NCBI GenBank assembly: GCA_934394615.1
Contig: CAKRRJ010000114.1
Location: 1-5,949, forward strand
From: an uncultured Lachnospiraceae bacterium
Lineage (GTDB): Bacteria > Bacillota > Clostridia > Lachnospirales > Lachnospiraceae
Length of the DNA: 5,949 bases
Direction: 5' to 3'
The translations under genes and the position numbers were made by a program. Position 1 is the first letter of the stretch, and the number at the start of each line of letters is the position of its first letter. Under the pieces are notes generated by a model that saw nothing but the letters and a program-made list of their open reading frames with translations, made no database searches and was not told the origin of the DNA. Below, one piece after another: positions 5,926 to 5,949 of this stretch.

Positions 5926-5949
5926 ACTATCTTCTCCTTTCAGCATACA

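Overview
The window looks like a chromosomal segment of an anaerobic Firmicute, most likely a moderate-GC Clostridia/Lachnospiraceae gut bacterium. This rests on strong AGGAGG-type ribosome binding sites, a fermentative citrate lyase cluster, a membrane-anchored SH3b-NlpC/P60 wall hydrolase, and a stand-alone cytidylate-kinase-like protein of a type common in that group. The genus assignment is inference; no rRNA or other marker gene is present.

Left part (1-2276, minus strand): citrate lyase genes read leftwards in the order citF (alpha) - about 340 bp gap - citD (gamma, acyl carrier) - citE (beta, only its first 25 codons are in the window). citD and citE overlap by four bases (ATGA). The gap is not coding. 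Its citF-proximal part is very AT-rich (591-713). Its citD-proximal part (400-553) is a packed array of six hairpins, the last of which is terminator-like and ends a few bases before the citD ribosome binding site. This array is the most unusual thing in the window.

Middle (2277-3412): a divergent intergenic region with candidate promoters for citF (minus) and for a LysR-family regulator (plus), and a LysR-box-like dyad overlapping the regulator's own -10. The regulator is probably the local controller of the citrate lyase genes, judging from position alone.

Right part (3433-5925): a strong bidirectional terminator separates the regulator from a convergent minus-strand gene. That gene encodes a membrane-anchored protein with four SH3b domains in an A-B-A-B arrangement and a C-terminal NlpC/P60 peptidase with an intact Cys-His-His set. 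It has its own extended -10 promoter. Upstream of it, also on the minus strand, is a complete cytidylate-kinase-like P-loop gene. These two genes have no visible link to citrate metabolism.

Together the window holds an ordinary citrate fermentation locus with an unusual internal junction, next to cell-wall housekeeping functions. I see no mobile element gene, CRISPR array, tRNA or rRNA, and no clear evidence of a wholly new protein system.
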